From Salvator merianae (lineage: Eukaryota > Chordata > Lepidosauria > Squamata > Teiidae), in the NCBI GenBank assembly GCA_003586115.2, contig QVOM02000034.1, positions 115,074,315 through 115,138,314 on the forward strand: a stretch of 64,000 nt of DNA, read 5' to 3'. The position numbers and the translations under genes are program-made. Numbering within the stretch: position 1 is the first letter of the stretch; every line of letters starts with the position of its first letter. Positions 34,443 through 45,501 of the stretch are shown here, piece by piece. The notes under the pieces were generated by a model. It made no database searches, was not told the DNA's origin, and saw only the letters and a program-made list of their open reading frames with translations.

Positions 34443-35450
34443 TTTGTCTCAGCCCATTGTTTTCTTAATCCATGCATATGAAGTTTTAAAAAAACCTTTG
34501 GCATGAATTAAGGGCCTTTACTTTTTTTAGGGAAGGTTTTGCAGTCATGTTATTCACTTCACACTGTTTCCCCAATGTTTATATCAGTGGCATTTTATAT
34601 TCACATTTCATCAGGTGCTGTTGACATAACATTCACATAAATTGTACAGAAGGTCTCAATAACATTACCTTTCTTCATCAGCTTCTCATGGTTAAACCTT
34701 GCAAGGTTTCATATTGCAATAATTCCTGTATAGGAAGAGGCACTGTTAGATTAGAGCAAGGGGTGCTTTTAGATAAAACTCATACGAAGAAAGTAAGCAT
34801 GGACAGATTTTATGAAGAACTTTCTGGGAGATTTTCACTCAGCAACTCTTACAGGTTGAAAGATCTTGCCTTTTATCCCCAGAAAAATGGAAAATTTGGG
34901 AGGTTGTTTTCACATAACCCTCTGTTTAGTAGCACTTGAAAATCCCAAGCCATTCTCCAAGTTATCCTGGGTGGTCTAGAATGGAAAGGTATGAGATTTC
35001 CCTATTTGCAGCTCCTAACTATGGAAAATGCACACAGACATGTCACAGAAATCCCAGTTGCCAGGGTTTCTAGAGAGACAGCAGTTACAGTTAAGTCTGT
35101 TGTACAGATGTCTCCTTAGTCAGGCTGGAATTTAGCATACCACTGTTAATTATATGAAGCCCTGTTGGTTTGGGCAGACAGCTAAAGAAACCAGATCTGA
35201 AAGTTCTGATGCAGTTACATTTTGTTTGATGAGTAAAAAGTGAACAGCAGTTTCCAGCTGTCACAGAACTGATGAAAGAAAACAATTTGAAACAGTGCTT
35301 GGTTGGTTATTGGAAACTGAGCTAAAAGAGCAACAAGTGTGCATTTTGTTGTTGTTGTTTTTGTTGTTATGTAGATTTTCTCACCTAAAGCCAAATTGCA
35401 GTTGGAGCATAACAGTCTGAAATGAAAACTTCACTTGTGATAACACCTTG
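34443..35450. other. NTNG1: Intron immediately upstream of the LE1 exon
   Basis: No repeat was recognised. A (GTT)n-like stretch lies at 35350-35366. Conservation here was not assessable by eye. Confidence 0.4.
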
Positions 35451-35466
35451 CCTTTTCTTTTCTTAG
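35451..35466 (+). promoter_or_regulatory. NTNG1: 3' splice site of the LE1 exon
   Basis: A near-continuous pyrimidine run (CCTTTTCTTTTCTTAG) ends in AG directly before the first base of the LE1 coding frame. The position is fixed by the reading frame: the next base completes a codon and TGT, the first LE1 cysteine, follows. Confidence 0.85.
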
Positions 35467-35639
35467 GTGTAAGTGTAACCTTCATGCCACCGGCTGCAGA
35501 GAAGAAAACAAAAAATTGTTATGTGAATGTGAGCACAACACCACAGGCCCAGACTGTGGGAAATGCAAGAAAAACTATCAGGGACGGCCCTGGAGCCCTG
35601 GCTCATATCTCCCCATTCCTAAGGGCACAGCAAATATCT
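35467..35639 (+). CDS. NTNG1: Netrin-G1 exon encoding laminin-type EGF domain 1 (LE1)
   Basis: Netrin-G1 is a GPI-anchored synaptic adhesion protein of the netrin family; its ligand is NGL-1 (LRRC4C). In this frame the exon reads one base finishing a preceding codon, 57 full codons, then the first base of a split cysteine codon. The peptide starts [14 protein letters not shown], continues [20 protein letters not shown] and ends [12 protein letters not shown](C). Cysteines at domain positions 1, 3, 10, 19, 21, 30, 33 and 58 give the full eight-cysteine LE pattern, and NTT at 24-26 is an N-glycosylation sequon. The block from CECEHNTT to PKGTAN matches netrin-G1 as I remember it; netrin-G2 differs in the [17 protein letters not shown] part. 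A pyrimidine tract with TTAG precedes the exon and GTGAGT follows it. There is no in-frame stop. The upstream laminin N-terminal exons are outside the window. Confidence 0.96.
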
Positions 35640-35645
35640 GTGAGT
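35640..35645 (+). promoter_or_regulatory. NTNG1: 5' splice site of the LE1 exon (GTGAGT)
   Basis: GTGAGT is a strong consensus donor. It interrupts the TGT codon of the last LE1 cysteine after its first base, so the exon ends in phase 1. The microexon at 45469 begins with GT and restores the codon. Read-through would give a stop soon after, because the frame runs [10 protein letters not shown] and terminates at 35708-35710. Confidence 0.88.
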
Positions 35646-37637
35646 ATTTGTGCATGAAATGTAATCATCCATGTAATGCTTGTTTACAGTTACTAATACT
35701 TTCTATTTAAGCATTAAAACTTTAAAGACAGCAGAGCCTTATGACCTGATCAGATGGGCCACTGTTGAAGTGGCATGGCTTCCATACCTAAGTGCCTCAG
35801 TGTCTGTTTGCTAAAATGCTAAATCACATGTATGCGCTTCCCTTCATAGACAGATCAGTCAATTAATTCAGACACCTGCGTCCTGATTCTGAAGCATCAC
35901 CATTTTCTGTAAAGCAGTCATTGGTTGTCATCTGCCTTTTGGTTCCACCTGGGATTGTTTTGTAGTATGAGATGGACTAGTTATTCCACAGATAAGTCCC
36001 TCCCAGTCATTCACCAACCCACAGAGATGGGCAGTCCAGTCTGTTCCCTCCACAGTGGTTCAATTGATTGGCTCATTGTTTAATTATTCTATCAAGTAGC
36101 AAGCCAGGGGTGGGACAAGCCCTCTGCTGACAAAAGCAGAAACCAGCACTCACTCACAGAGTGAACTTCTGTCCCACTCCATCAGAAAGGTCTTGCAGCT
36201 ACAAAGCACTTTTGAAGCACACAAAGACCTCTTTTCCCCACTTCTCCAGCTAATCCTTGAAATTCCATTGCAGGGATAGAACATGGGTGACCCAGGAATG
36301 CACAGGTATGGTCCATACGTCCCAAAGCCACTTCATATGTGCTTATTTTGTCACATCTGATCAGGACCCTATTGTATCTCACTTGTCACAGTTTGGGGAT
36401 TATTCCATGTTCCATAGTACTGCTGTGAATTTAAGCTTTCAGATATGGCTGCGATATCTATGACTGCTAGAAGAGTCAAATGTAGTTCAGTTGAATTTGA
36501 TTCTTCTGGCAGTTATATTCTCTGAAGATGGCTATCATAGCCAAATCCAAAAGCTTAGGTTCAAAGCAGAACTATAGAACATGGACAATTCTCAAACTGT
36601 GTCAAATGAGATGAAAACCAGCTGTGGAAGCCTCCATTCACTCTATTTTATGTTTGCTCAGAATTATTCAGAAGGAATTACTCTTGGGTAAGTTTACATA
36701 TAATTGTAGGCCAAACTTTTAAAACTCATGTTGTTTTCAAGAATATCAATTTATCAGCTTTGGCATGCATTTGGATGTAACAGTTTATCAGAGTTATGTG
36801 CCACATTTCTTCCCAAACACATTTCATGGGAGCTGCAGAAGAGGAGAACCTGAAACCTTCACTGTGTTTGGTTCCCATTTCCCATCAGAGCAAGCTAGTG
36901 TGGCCAATGTTCCAGACAATTGCCACAGAATTCAATAACTGTTTCAAATTCAAAGACTTCTGACCTCAATAGTACTATGGCAAGTATATGAGTAGCAATG
37001 TTTCATCCTTTGAATTACATCATGAAAGGTGGTCATTTGAAACTTTTATTGCTGTTCCCAACATAGAAGTGGTAAGCATAAACAGGAAGTGGAAATGACA
37101 TGAAAAAGTTTATATTATGATTGTATAACCTATTTGTTACATTTCTATGAATGTCATGAACATCAGAGAGGAAAAAGTCTCAATGGCTAGAAACACCACA
37201 GAGAAGACTTGATTAAGGTCCAACACAAGATGTCACAGAGTCATGTGCCATATCTGCAGCAGGACCTTGTCAGATCATCTTAGTGATCTGACAGCTCTGT
37301 AAAAGGAAAGGCTGTCTGCTAAGAAGCCTGTTTTCAAGTTGTTTAGGGTACTGTGTATCAAGCATAGAACTTGAACATGGTCTTGTAGCTAACTGGTAAC
37401 CAGTATAATTGCTTAAACACAGGTACAATATGTGTGCAAAGTGGTGCCCCATTCAGCATCCTGGCAACCATAGTTCAGTTTCTACCCATTCAATTTCCAG
37501 AGTAGATGCAAGAATAACTCCACATAGAGTACATAATGGTAACCTAAACATAAAGTTACTAGAGCATAGAGAACACAGAGCCTTTCCTTCCTCCCACCCA
37601 TCTACCTGCAATCCCAGACTGCAAGCCAACCTATATA

Positions 37638-38110
37638 AGGCCTTCCACATTTGTCTTCCATAGACCAGACCAAGTAGACTGGACCATGCTAGGACAGATA
37701 GCTCCTGGCATGGAGAAGGGCTGTCCACATTGGGATGGCCTGTTCCATTCCAGTCCCCATGCCAGCTCTGAAACTTATGTGTGCTTTGGAGCCAGCACAG
37801 AAGGCCTCCAAGGACTCTGAACAACCAAGCAACCGATTGCGGCAGCACACTTTGTTGCCCCGGAAGAATGGGTCTCTGTGGTATATCAGACCACAGAGGC
37901 ATGCTCTCTACACTTCTCCATGATCCAGTATATCTCCCTCAGAACACCAATAGACCTTGAAAATATGGTCTACCAGTAGACTGAACCAGTCCACCATTTT
38001 CGTCCTCCTGACCTGGTCTACACTCTGTCCTCTGCAGACAGAATGTAGTAGCAGGGCATGGGGCCTCCCTTAGACCACACCAGAATGTGGTGTTACAGAC
38101 ATTACTCTGA
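37638..38110. mobile_element. Harbinger-related MITE sequence, borders unclear
   Basis: AAGGCCTTCCACATTTGTC resembles a left terminus. The interior carries CAGTAGACTGAACCAGTCCA, TGGTCTACACTCTGTCC/GGACAGAGTG-like arms and GGGGCCTCCCTTAGACCACA, shared with 16833 and 55065. The open frames here on both strands are by-products. Confidence 0.45.
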
Positions 38111-38239
38111 ACATGTGTATAACAGGCTTGTGTACCCAAAAGAACAAGTATCTATGGACTTATGGACTTTGAATTGTATAACTGTATGGGTGTTCTGACC
38201 ATGGCTTGCTCATGGAAGGCACCTGGACTGTATTGTAAA

Positions 38240-40155
38240 GAAAAGTCATTTTGAAAGATAAACCCCATTTTTAAATTGAGAATTTTTCCTTCAGCCCCCA
38301 CCTTTCGAACTTCATTCTAGAACAGAAGAAGTTTAAACCCTCAAGACATGTTGCAACTGTCGAGTGCTAGCCCTTTGTTTTCACCTTGGCTGAGGTTTTG
38401 TTATACTAACGTTGTCTTTCACACTTGGCACAGTACTGGTGGGGATACTTTGATTCTAATATTTCTTGGATTCAGTATCTCCTCCAGTCCTCCACCACCT
38501 TGATTGGATTAGTCCTCTTAATTTACATTTAACCTGTAAACAAAAGGCAAATATATCCCTCACTTCACCTTTTTCTTGCCCCATCCCTGCTCTGCAGTAA
38601 CCAGTAATTTTAAACTTATAAGTTTAAATGCACCTACCAGAAAAGAGAGATTTCAAGCCATCTCTTGTCCAATAACCTGCTTGTTCTATTTTTAGTAAAA
38701 CCAAAAGAGTATAAAACAAAGGGTTCCCAGTGTGGAGTGGGCTGGCTGGTCTTGGTGGTCTCTCTCCCCTCAAGAGCAGAACTCACTGAACATACCAGAA
38801 GAAAGAAGAACTGCAAGGTCATCCATTCCACTCTACTGAAGAAGTGCAGATTACCAGCTGATATCTGCCTCTTTGCCTCTATGAAACCCTGAAAAGCTGA
38901 GTGTACTCTTTTCCCTTGTTCCCACACCAAAGCCTGAGATCTTGGGACTGAGGAAACTCAGAGCAAGAAGCCCCAGCTTTTCTGAAGACCCCTGTTTTTT
39001 CCTGCTACCTTTAAGGCTTGTTTTCATGCTGCTCTGCAGCTGTGCTTAAGCTGAATTTCACTGCTACACTGCTTTGCTGCACCAAATCACTGAGAAAGAG
39101 GGACCCTCCCTCTCTCTCCCACACTATTTTCTGGCTACATGGTACCCTTGGCTGCAAATCTGCTGCAAATCCTAAGATTTCTATCCTCTGCTTAAGATAT
39201 CCAAGTGTTCAGCACTGACTATCTTTGGGTTTGTGCTATGGATATATCTGATGGTCTGTGGTGGTGGCCTCCTTGACCATGACCCTAGAGTCCCCAAACC
39301 CCCATACTCTCTGCTGTCTGGCAAAGAACTGTCTTTTGGGAAGTGAGAATTGTGGAGTGTTCCACTTTTCAGTTCAGTTTGGCTTTTGAGCCCCCAGTAC
39401 CCAGTTTCTGGACTCTGCAATTGGGACAGAGATCCTTAAGAGCGAGAATCCTTCTCCTCTCACCATCTCTCCTTTCTAACCTGACAAAGACTGTTGTGGG
39501 AGAAGACTTCATGGGTGAGAACTACTTTTTGTTGCCCTTGTATGTTTTTTTTATTTTTCCTAGTGAAAATAGTGCTTTGTGGGAAGATTGTAGGAACAAA
39601 TTGGGTGGTGGGCAACTTTATCTACGATCTGAAGCTGAGAGAGTCAGAAAACAGGGTGGAGATATTTTATTGGTTAAGTTGGGACGAGTGGGCTCAGACA
39701 ACTAGGAAAACTGGGAGATACTGTTTAGAATTGTTAGGGACCTTTGTTAGATTGTACCACTTACATACCCAGGGAGACCAAGAAGCTTGCTGCTTCCAGT
39801 CAGTGCAGCAGCACTCTAAACTTCCCTCAACAGTATCCTTGCCATCATGTTGTTCCGCTGTAACTTTGCTTTTTATCTCTGAACTTGTCTTATCACTGTA
39901 TTATTGCCAAAGTCTGTTGCCTTGTTACCAGCTACTACAGCTGCTCAATAAATTGCTTCTTTTCCTTTTTATTGTTTTTAATAAAGATTGCTTATCTTTC
40001 CATTCATTACTGACTTGGAACTCCTTCCTTTCGTTCTCTCCCCTGGATAACACATGCCAGCCAATTGTAATCTGCCTTCAAGCAGTTTGTTACACCAAAC
40101 TATTAGCCTTAAAACTCCTGCTGGAATAACTGGGGATGAGTAATTCTCCCACCCC
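38240..40155 (+). mobile_element. Unclassified 1.9-kb repeat, plus-strand copy
   Basis: Collinear with 20080-22092 in inverted orientation. Landmarks: CACACTTGGCACAGTACTGG, TACATTTAACCTGTAAACAA, AACCTGCTTGTTCTATTTTT, TTTTCTGAAGACCCCTG, GGGAAGTGAGAATTGTGGAG, AATAGTGCTTTGTGGGAAG, TGTTTTTAATAAAGATTGC, CTCCTGCTGGAATAACTGG. AATAAA occurs at about 39947 and 39980 near the 3' side. No SINEs are inserted in this copy. It contains a 211-aa open frame at 39494-40129. It may be an LTR or another retroelement piece; I could not find terminal TG/CA or target duplications. Confidence 0.7.
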
Positions 40156-41892
40156 TAAACCCCAGTTTATTTCTTCATCTTGTTTTAGCAGAAGGGAGGC
40201 TCCTAGTACACCTGCTGATCCAGTCTAACAGCAAGTGCAGAATTGCCCTAAAGCTCTTCACCCTAGTGTCACAAAGGAGTTTACATATCCCCCAAATGCA
40301 TAGTAAAATAAATTAAAATCAAATCTCATTATACCATAGGAATAAGAGCACTCTTTGGTCAACACCTCATAAAAGGCTTAGATTTCTAAGCAAGGAGTGT
40401 GCCTTTAATGCACAGTGAAACTGAGGGTCAAAAATGCCTAATGCGCCTCCAGACACACATGGTAGGTGCCACAAGGAAATTGGATCCTTCTGCGGGTCAG
40501 TGCTCTTTTTGCCTTGCACAAATGTAAAATGTGGTTCTCAGGGACAAAACTGGCACCCATCAAGGGACATGTATCTCTGCAACTAATACTATTGAACGTA
40601 ACATAAAACAGATCACAGACTGTGGACAAATGTGCAGACTGGAGGTCAGAAAGAACATAAAAAGCAAGAAATCTATGAAACTGTTCTTTTTGTATGTATT
40701 AACTCGTATCCTTGCTAATTTGAGTTATGCATCTAAATCTGAAATGCGGGGGGAATGGACAAGCAGAAAGTAAGCCATCAAACCACTTTGTAGTACAGAC
40801 TATTAGTTGCTTTTTTTTCTTTCTTTTTTTTTAAGTCTGGAGTTTTGCCCTGCATGAAAGTAAAATGCTGGCTTTTGGAAATAACCATTTACTCAAAAAT
40901 TATTTTCAAATGTTCCAAATGTTATCTTGTACTTCAAAGCCGCAGCTGTGAGGAATCAAACCTCCAGAATGAATATCACAGGAAGAAGGTCCTTATCAAG
41001 TTTAATGTAAAAGTAATGACTAAGTAACAACCATGAAGTGTGAGAGGAGGGGGCATGAAATTGTGATAAAATTCCTACTAGGCAGTGAAAAAGTGAACCT
41101 AAAAAAGAAAAAGAAAAAACATTTTGTAAAACCATTAACTTTTAGAAAAACAGGCACTTTGGATCACAGAGTTTATACTTCAAAGCTGTGTTCAAGGAAG
41201 GTACATTTTGAAATTTGCCAGATTTTTTTTCCAGAATTCACAGCCCTAAAAAGGCTTTAAAAATCATACAACTTGAGTCATTCTGTGTGTAGAAACATGC
41301 AGTTCCTTGACACCCATTTCTGCATACTTCTTAATCAGTCCTTGTAGCAGTGGTGGATGGTGTCTTGCAGACACACCCACAAATACCTGGAAATGCCATG
41401 GGCAGATTCATTGGGTTTCTTTCAAGTCTGAGCACACATGATAAATTCTTCTTTGATCCTGCACATTCCACATCAAGATCAAAGAGCAATCTGCCGCACA
41501 TTTAGCACTTCAAAGGCACTCAGCAAATCCAAGCATGATACTTCCAGGTATACCTGTGGGCACCAGCTGTTACTGCCTTGCAGAGAGTAGCATCCTATAT
41601 TTATATTTCTTTATACAGTTCCCTAGTTTTCATGCTAGTGTGGAGCCCCATTCATTCATAAACACGCTTAAGCTCTTAATGTTACAGAGAATACTAAACA
41701 TTTATTGCAGAGTACGTATTGTATGGATTATGAAAAATAAGTAAATAGGAGTGTCTCTAATATTTCCAAAGGCAATTAACATCATTACTTGGATTTTGAA
41801 TTTTCTGTGTCTCCAGTGTGCTATCAGATTTTGGATAATGTGATCCTCAAGATGAAATTTAGAACACTTGTGGTCAAAAATTCAAAGATGTT
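40156..41892. other. NTNG1: Intronic sequence, nothing recognised
   Basis: Purine-rich patches (around 41099-41120) and no exon-like sequence. Confidence 0.4.
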
Positions 41893-41999
41893 GGGCCTGT
41901 TCACACTTACCTCTAAGTAAGCATGCAGACACACTGCTAGGACTATCCCGGCCTAGTATGGTATTGTTAATACCGTACTAGCCTAGTCAGTGTGAACCC
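41893..41999. mobile_element. Minimal Harbinger-like MITE, 107 bp
   Basis: Left end GGGCCTGTTCACACTTACC; right end (minus strand) GGGTTCACACTGACTAGGC. A central stem TAGTATGGTATT with AATACCGTACTA has a short loop. Flanks GTT and AGC do not match. Confidence 0.6.
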
Positions 42000-42195
42000 A
42001 GCTGTTGTCTAGAATGGTTCTGGTTTTAGAAGCTAAAAGTAACTACAGCAGGGATGATTGACAGGTGGGATTCTGCAGGTGTGGGGAAAAGTCTGAAATA
42101 AACTGGAGAAACAAGAGATGAAAAGCATGAATTAAAAAAACTCAGACTTGTCAAAATGGAAATGAAGTGCAGCAAATTGAATATTTTGAAAATAC

Positions 42196-42600
42196 GGGCC
42201 TGTTAGCATTTTGGGCTAGCAAGCATCAAGAACCCTTGCTAACCAAGTGTGTCTGCACTTGGAAGAGGCCCAAGCAGATGGGAATGGGCTATAGCCACTC
42301 CCAACTGCTCCTAGCTGTGGAGCACAAATTTGTGCTCCACAGACTTACTGAGAGATGATAGTCACCTCCCAATAAGGTGCATTCACCCTTACCTGAGCAC
42401 ATGGCAACCGAGCTGGTGTGATCAACTGTGCCTACACAACCACCTGATCATGCCTGTGCACCCTGCATGCTGCGTGGACCTGCCAGTTGCAGTGGTAGCG
42501 GCTGGAGGCTTCCCGGCTAAATATTAGGAAGACAACGGAAATGCCATCCTGCTTGCTAGGTGCAGTGGAGGTGTTGGGCTTCTGAATAGACAAAGCTTGA
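42196..42600 (+). mobile_element. Harbinger-like MITE, left end only
   Basis: GGGCCTGTTAGCATTTTGG begins a block with the family interior (GTGGAGCACAAATTTGTGCTCCAC, which is a perfect palindrome, and CCAGTTGCAGTGGTAGCGGC). The right terminus was not found, so the end is approximate. Confidence 0.55.
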
Positions 42601-45450
42601 CAGTATGATGGAGAATTAAGGAGAAAGATTACAGAGGGAAGAAGACAATGACATGCTCAGGCAAAAACACAAATGATAAGAGCATTTCACTGAGATGAGA
42701 ATCATTAATGCAGTGGACATCAACAAAAAGTAAGAGAAAGAAGAGCCTCTGAACTATGGATCTGAAAATGGTTGCTAAGGTTACAGTAGACTGCAGGAAT
42801 TTGCTATCAGTATTGGACCAAAGAAAACCTCACTGTTCTGCTGAGGCTGTGATGAGCAATCAGAAACCCACGTACTTTGGGTGCGTTTTGCAAGTGAATA
42901 AAGAACTTTAAAAAAAAAAAAAGTGTTATGCACATTAAGTAAGCAACAAGTAGTCAACAAATATCTTTGGAAAAGTTACAAGATTTTACGAATGATAGGG
43001 TCGATAATTTGCTCATATGGTCACCAGAAGACAAACTTAACTAAGTAGTTCATGATCACCATTACAACATCAGGCAGTGCTATCAGGTCTGTTGAAACCT
43101 GGAATGGTTCCTCCTTACTTGCCTTTTTTTTTTTTTTGCCTAGGATAAAAAGCCCCACACTCTTTGCTTCAAGCCAGGAAACAGAAACAGGTCAGCATCA
43201 GAATTCACACAATAGATATTAACAGAAAAATAAATAATGTGGGCATAGAATGGAAAAAGACTGAAAGTCAGGTAAATATGGAAAGGTAATCAAGATGGAA
43301 AGCAATGCTGGACAGCAAGACAACTCTTTGCTTCCAGTTACAAGTCATGATTACTTGCCCAGATTTATGAGAAACACAGCCCCATCCAAAACTACAGATG
43401 TGAATTGTAAATGTCTGTCTGAAGCATCCTGAGTTCTATAAAAACTCTTTTGGACTAATCTTGTGTGCACCTTCCCTCTCCATGATTACTTTCTGCCTTT
43501 GCTGTTCCTGCAGGGACAGTCATGTGTCCTCCAAGCTGGAATCTGGTTGGCTGAAGAGAAATTTCTCAATTAATAGCTGATCCTGGGGCTGCTGGGACAA
43601 ATATGTTATGATTTGGAAAACTGAACCAATTGGAGACTTAAAGTGAAAGTGGGCTTGATCCAGGGCCAGCCTTGGGCCAACTGCAGCAATTTGACCCAAT
43701 GGAGCCCTGTGCTTACATGACCTCACAATAGCAGCTCAGTTGGCTTTCAGGACCCTAAACAATCTTCAACTAGCATTTGGAGTTTCATAGCAGCCCTAAG
43801 CTGAATTCACATGTAGCAAAAAGCAGCACAGAAGTGCTTCAGTGATGGTAGTGTGTGGCCTTTGTGTTCTTGTCCTTATGTTTAATCTGCCTGTTCAGGG
43901 GAGGGGGAAGGGCCAACTGATATGTGACTGATCTCACCTGCAAACCAGCTCTAAGCTATCCATAAGCCACCTCAGAGGTACTTTTCTTTATTGCTGTGAA
44001 TGCAGCCCTAAACCACCTCAACCAGCCACGGTTTGTCATCCAGGACAGCCTGTGACTATAAAAGGTCATAAAACAGCTCTAAAGCACTGCTACATACCTG
44101 TGTGACTTTAATTGGGCCCTACACCTTTTAAGGTCAGCTCTGGATTGATCTCCTTAGGTTTCTGATTTATTTATTTTTTTCTGGATATATAGTCTTCCCT
44201 CAGTATCCATGAAGGTTCCTTGCTAATATGTCCTCATGGATATGGAAACTCAGGAATATGGAGGGAACCAGAAGCAAGACATTCTGGAGGAAGGGGCAAT
44301 CAGAAACTCCATCAGAAAGCACCAGTTACCAACACTGACTCACAGATTACCAATTCCACACAGCGATCCCTTATTATTGCTATCACAGGATGAAGCAGTA
44401 ATGGAGTACTAATAGAGATGAGGGAGGGGAATAAAGCTAAAAAAATAGTGTATGTACACTTATCATATCAAGTTTAATGTAACAGTAATAGACTAGTTTA
44501 ATTTACAAATCATGAATACATGACACAAAATTGTGAATACAAAGACCAAAGATACATAGTAAGAAGTTTGCTTATCCCAATATTAAATTGTGAAAGAGTA
44601 TTAAACAGCTTTGATACCTTTAATGGAAGTTCTTAAAAAGAACTTGTGTCCCATTAGCAATTTCCAGTGATTATCACATATTGGACATAAACACCATTCC
44701 CAGACACCCACAAGTTTTGGTGTGCATTAACCTCTGGGCAAGCCTCCTACATTTTACTTGAGACTCATTGACAATAAGGTCATTTTGAAAAATGCTCTTT
44801 TGTATTAGAGATCACCGTCTTGCCCACTTTCCTTTGATGGCACTGCCTGCTAGTCTGAAAAGTGTTTAAGATAGACTGCTTTACTATCCTTTGTTGATAG
44901 AAATTTTCTCACAATACTTTAAAAGAAAACATCTGATGCGTACCAAAACCCATGATACTTTATGAGCAATTTTGAGCATCTTTCCAGGTAATTATGAATG
45001 TTAAAATATTGCTTTTAATGGTGTTACAATCTGGACTCAAAGCAGAAGAATGTACATGTTCTTTCAAAATCTCAGAAATGCTTTTAGCTGTTAAATAACA
45101 GCAGTAAAAAGAGCAACAGGGTGCAAATCATGTTTCACCTCAGTATGTAGATGCAGCCTGAATCTATTTTCTTTAAACAAAAAGAATGATTCTCAGCAAC
45201 TGACTTAGATATTCCATGTACCATGTGTGGCTTTAAGGAAACTCAAGATCTTCAACAATAAATCCGATTTGTATGCTAATGTTCCACTTCACTCTTAACA
45301 CAAGTTTTAGTTTTCCGTAAGTGAACTATTTAGCTGTACTGTTGCATATAATTCATCTACTGAATTCAAGTAGATCTTAAAAATCTTAAGATCTGATCTT
45401 GATAATGCTGATAATGGAAAGTACAAGTACATTGTCTCAATTAACAAACT
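42601..45450. other. NTNG1: Intron upstream of the microexon
   Basis: Mostly unrecognised. Poly-A at 42910-42921 and poly-T at 43126-43137. The only repeat candidate is the stem-loop near 44190. Confidence 0.4.
44188..44275. mobile_element. Small stem-loop repeat, possibly Tc1/mariner-type
   Basis: TCTTCCCTCAGTATCCATGA and, about 30 bases on, TCATGGATATGGAAACTC then ATATGGAGGGAACC form imperfect inverted arms. The CCCTC-GTATCC motif recalls pogo/Tigger termini. Ends are unclear. Confidence 0.35.
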
Positions 45451-45468
45451 CCTTTCTTTTCTTTTCAG
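45451..45468 (+). promoter_or_regulatory. NTNG1: 3' splice site of the microexon
   Basis: An unbroken polypyrimidine tract of 15 bases ends in CAG. It resembles the LE1 acceptor in composition. Microexons usually need strong acceptor tracts, which fits. Confidence 0.82.
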
Positions 45469-45495
45469 GTTTGCCCAGTATTTCCAGCTTTGGTA
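45469..45495 (+). CDS. NTNG1: Netrin-G1 27-nt microexon after LE1
   Basis: This tiny exon lies 9,829 bp downstream of the LE1 exon. Joined to the T left by that exon, it reads C-L-P-S-I-S-S-F-G and leaves one base, A. Mammalian netrin-G1 has IPSISSIG at this position, as I remember it, so two hydrophobic substitutions are inferred. A pyrimidine-rich acceptor (CCTTTCTTTTCTTTTCAG) precedes it and GTAAGT follows. Its length is a multiple of three and it both begins and ends in phase 1, so skipping it would keep the frame. NTNG1 is known to splice alternatively just after this linker. An alternative donor three bases earlier (GTAGTA at 45493) would make it 24 nt. Confidence 0.88.
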
Positions 45496-45501
45496 GTAAG
45501 T
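45493..45501 (+). promoter_or_regulatory. NTNG1: Tandem 5' splice sites, GTAGTAAGT
   Basis: Two GT donors lie three bases apart. The second (GTAAGT from 45496) is close to consensus and is my chosen donor; the first (GTAGTA from 45493) is weaker. Use of either preserves frame and changes the exon by one codon. Confidence 0.6.

Larger units (their letters stand above)
35640..45468 (+). other. NTNG1: NTNG1 intron between the LE1 exon and the microexon
   Basis: This 9,829-bp intron runs from GTGAGT to TTTTCAG. It contains the + copy of the 1.9-kb unclassified repeat (38240-40155), Harbinger-like MITE sequence (about 37638-38110, 41893-41999, 42196-42600) and a small stem-loop repeat near 44190. 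The stretches 35646-37637, 40156-41890 and 42601-44187 hold nothing else I recognise. Confidence 0.85.

Noticed and set aside
1..35466. NTNG1 laminin N-terminal exon
   Set aside because: No matching coding sequence or donor in the right phase was seen.
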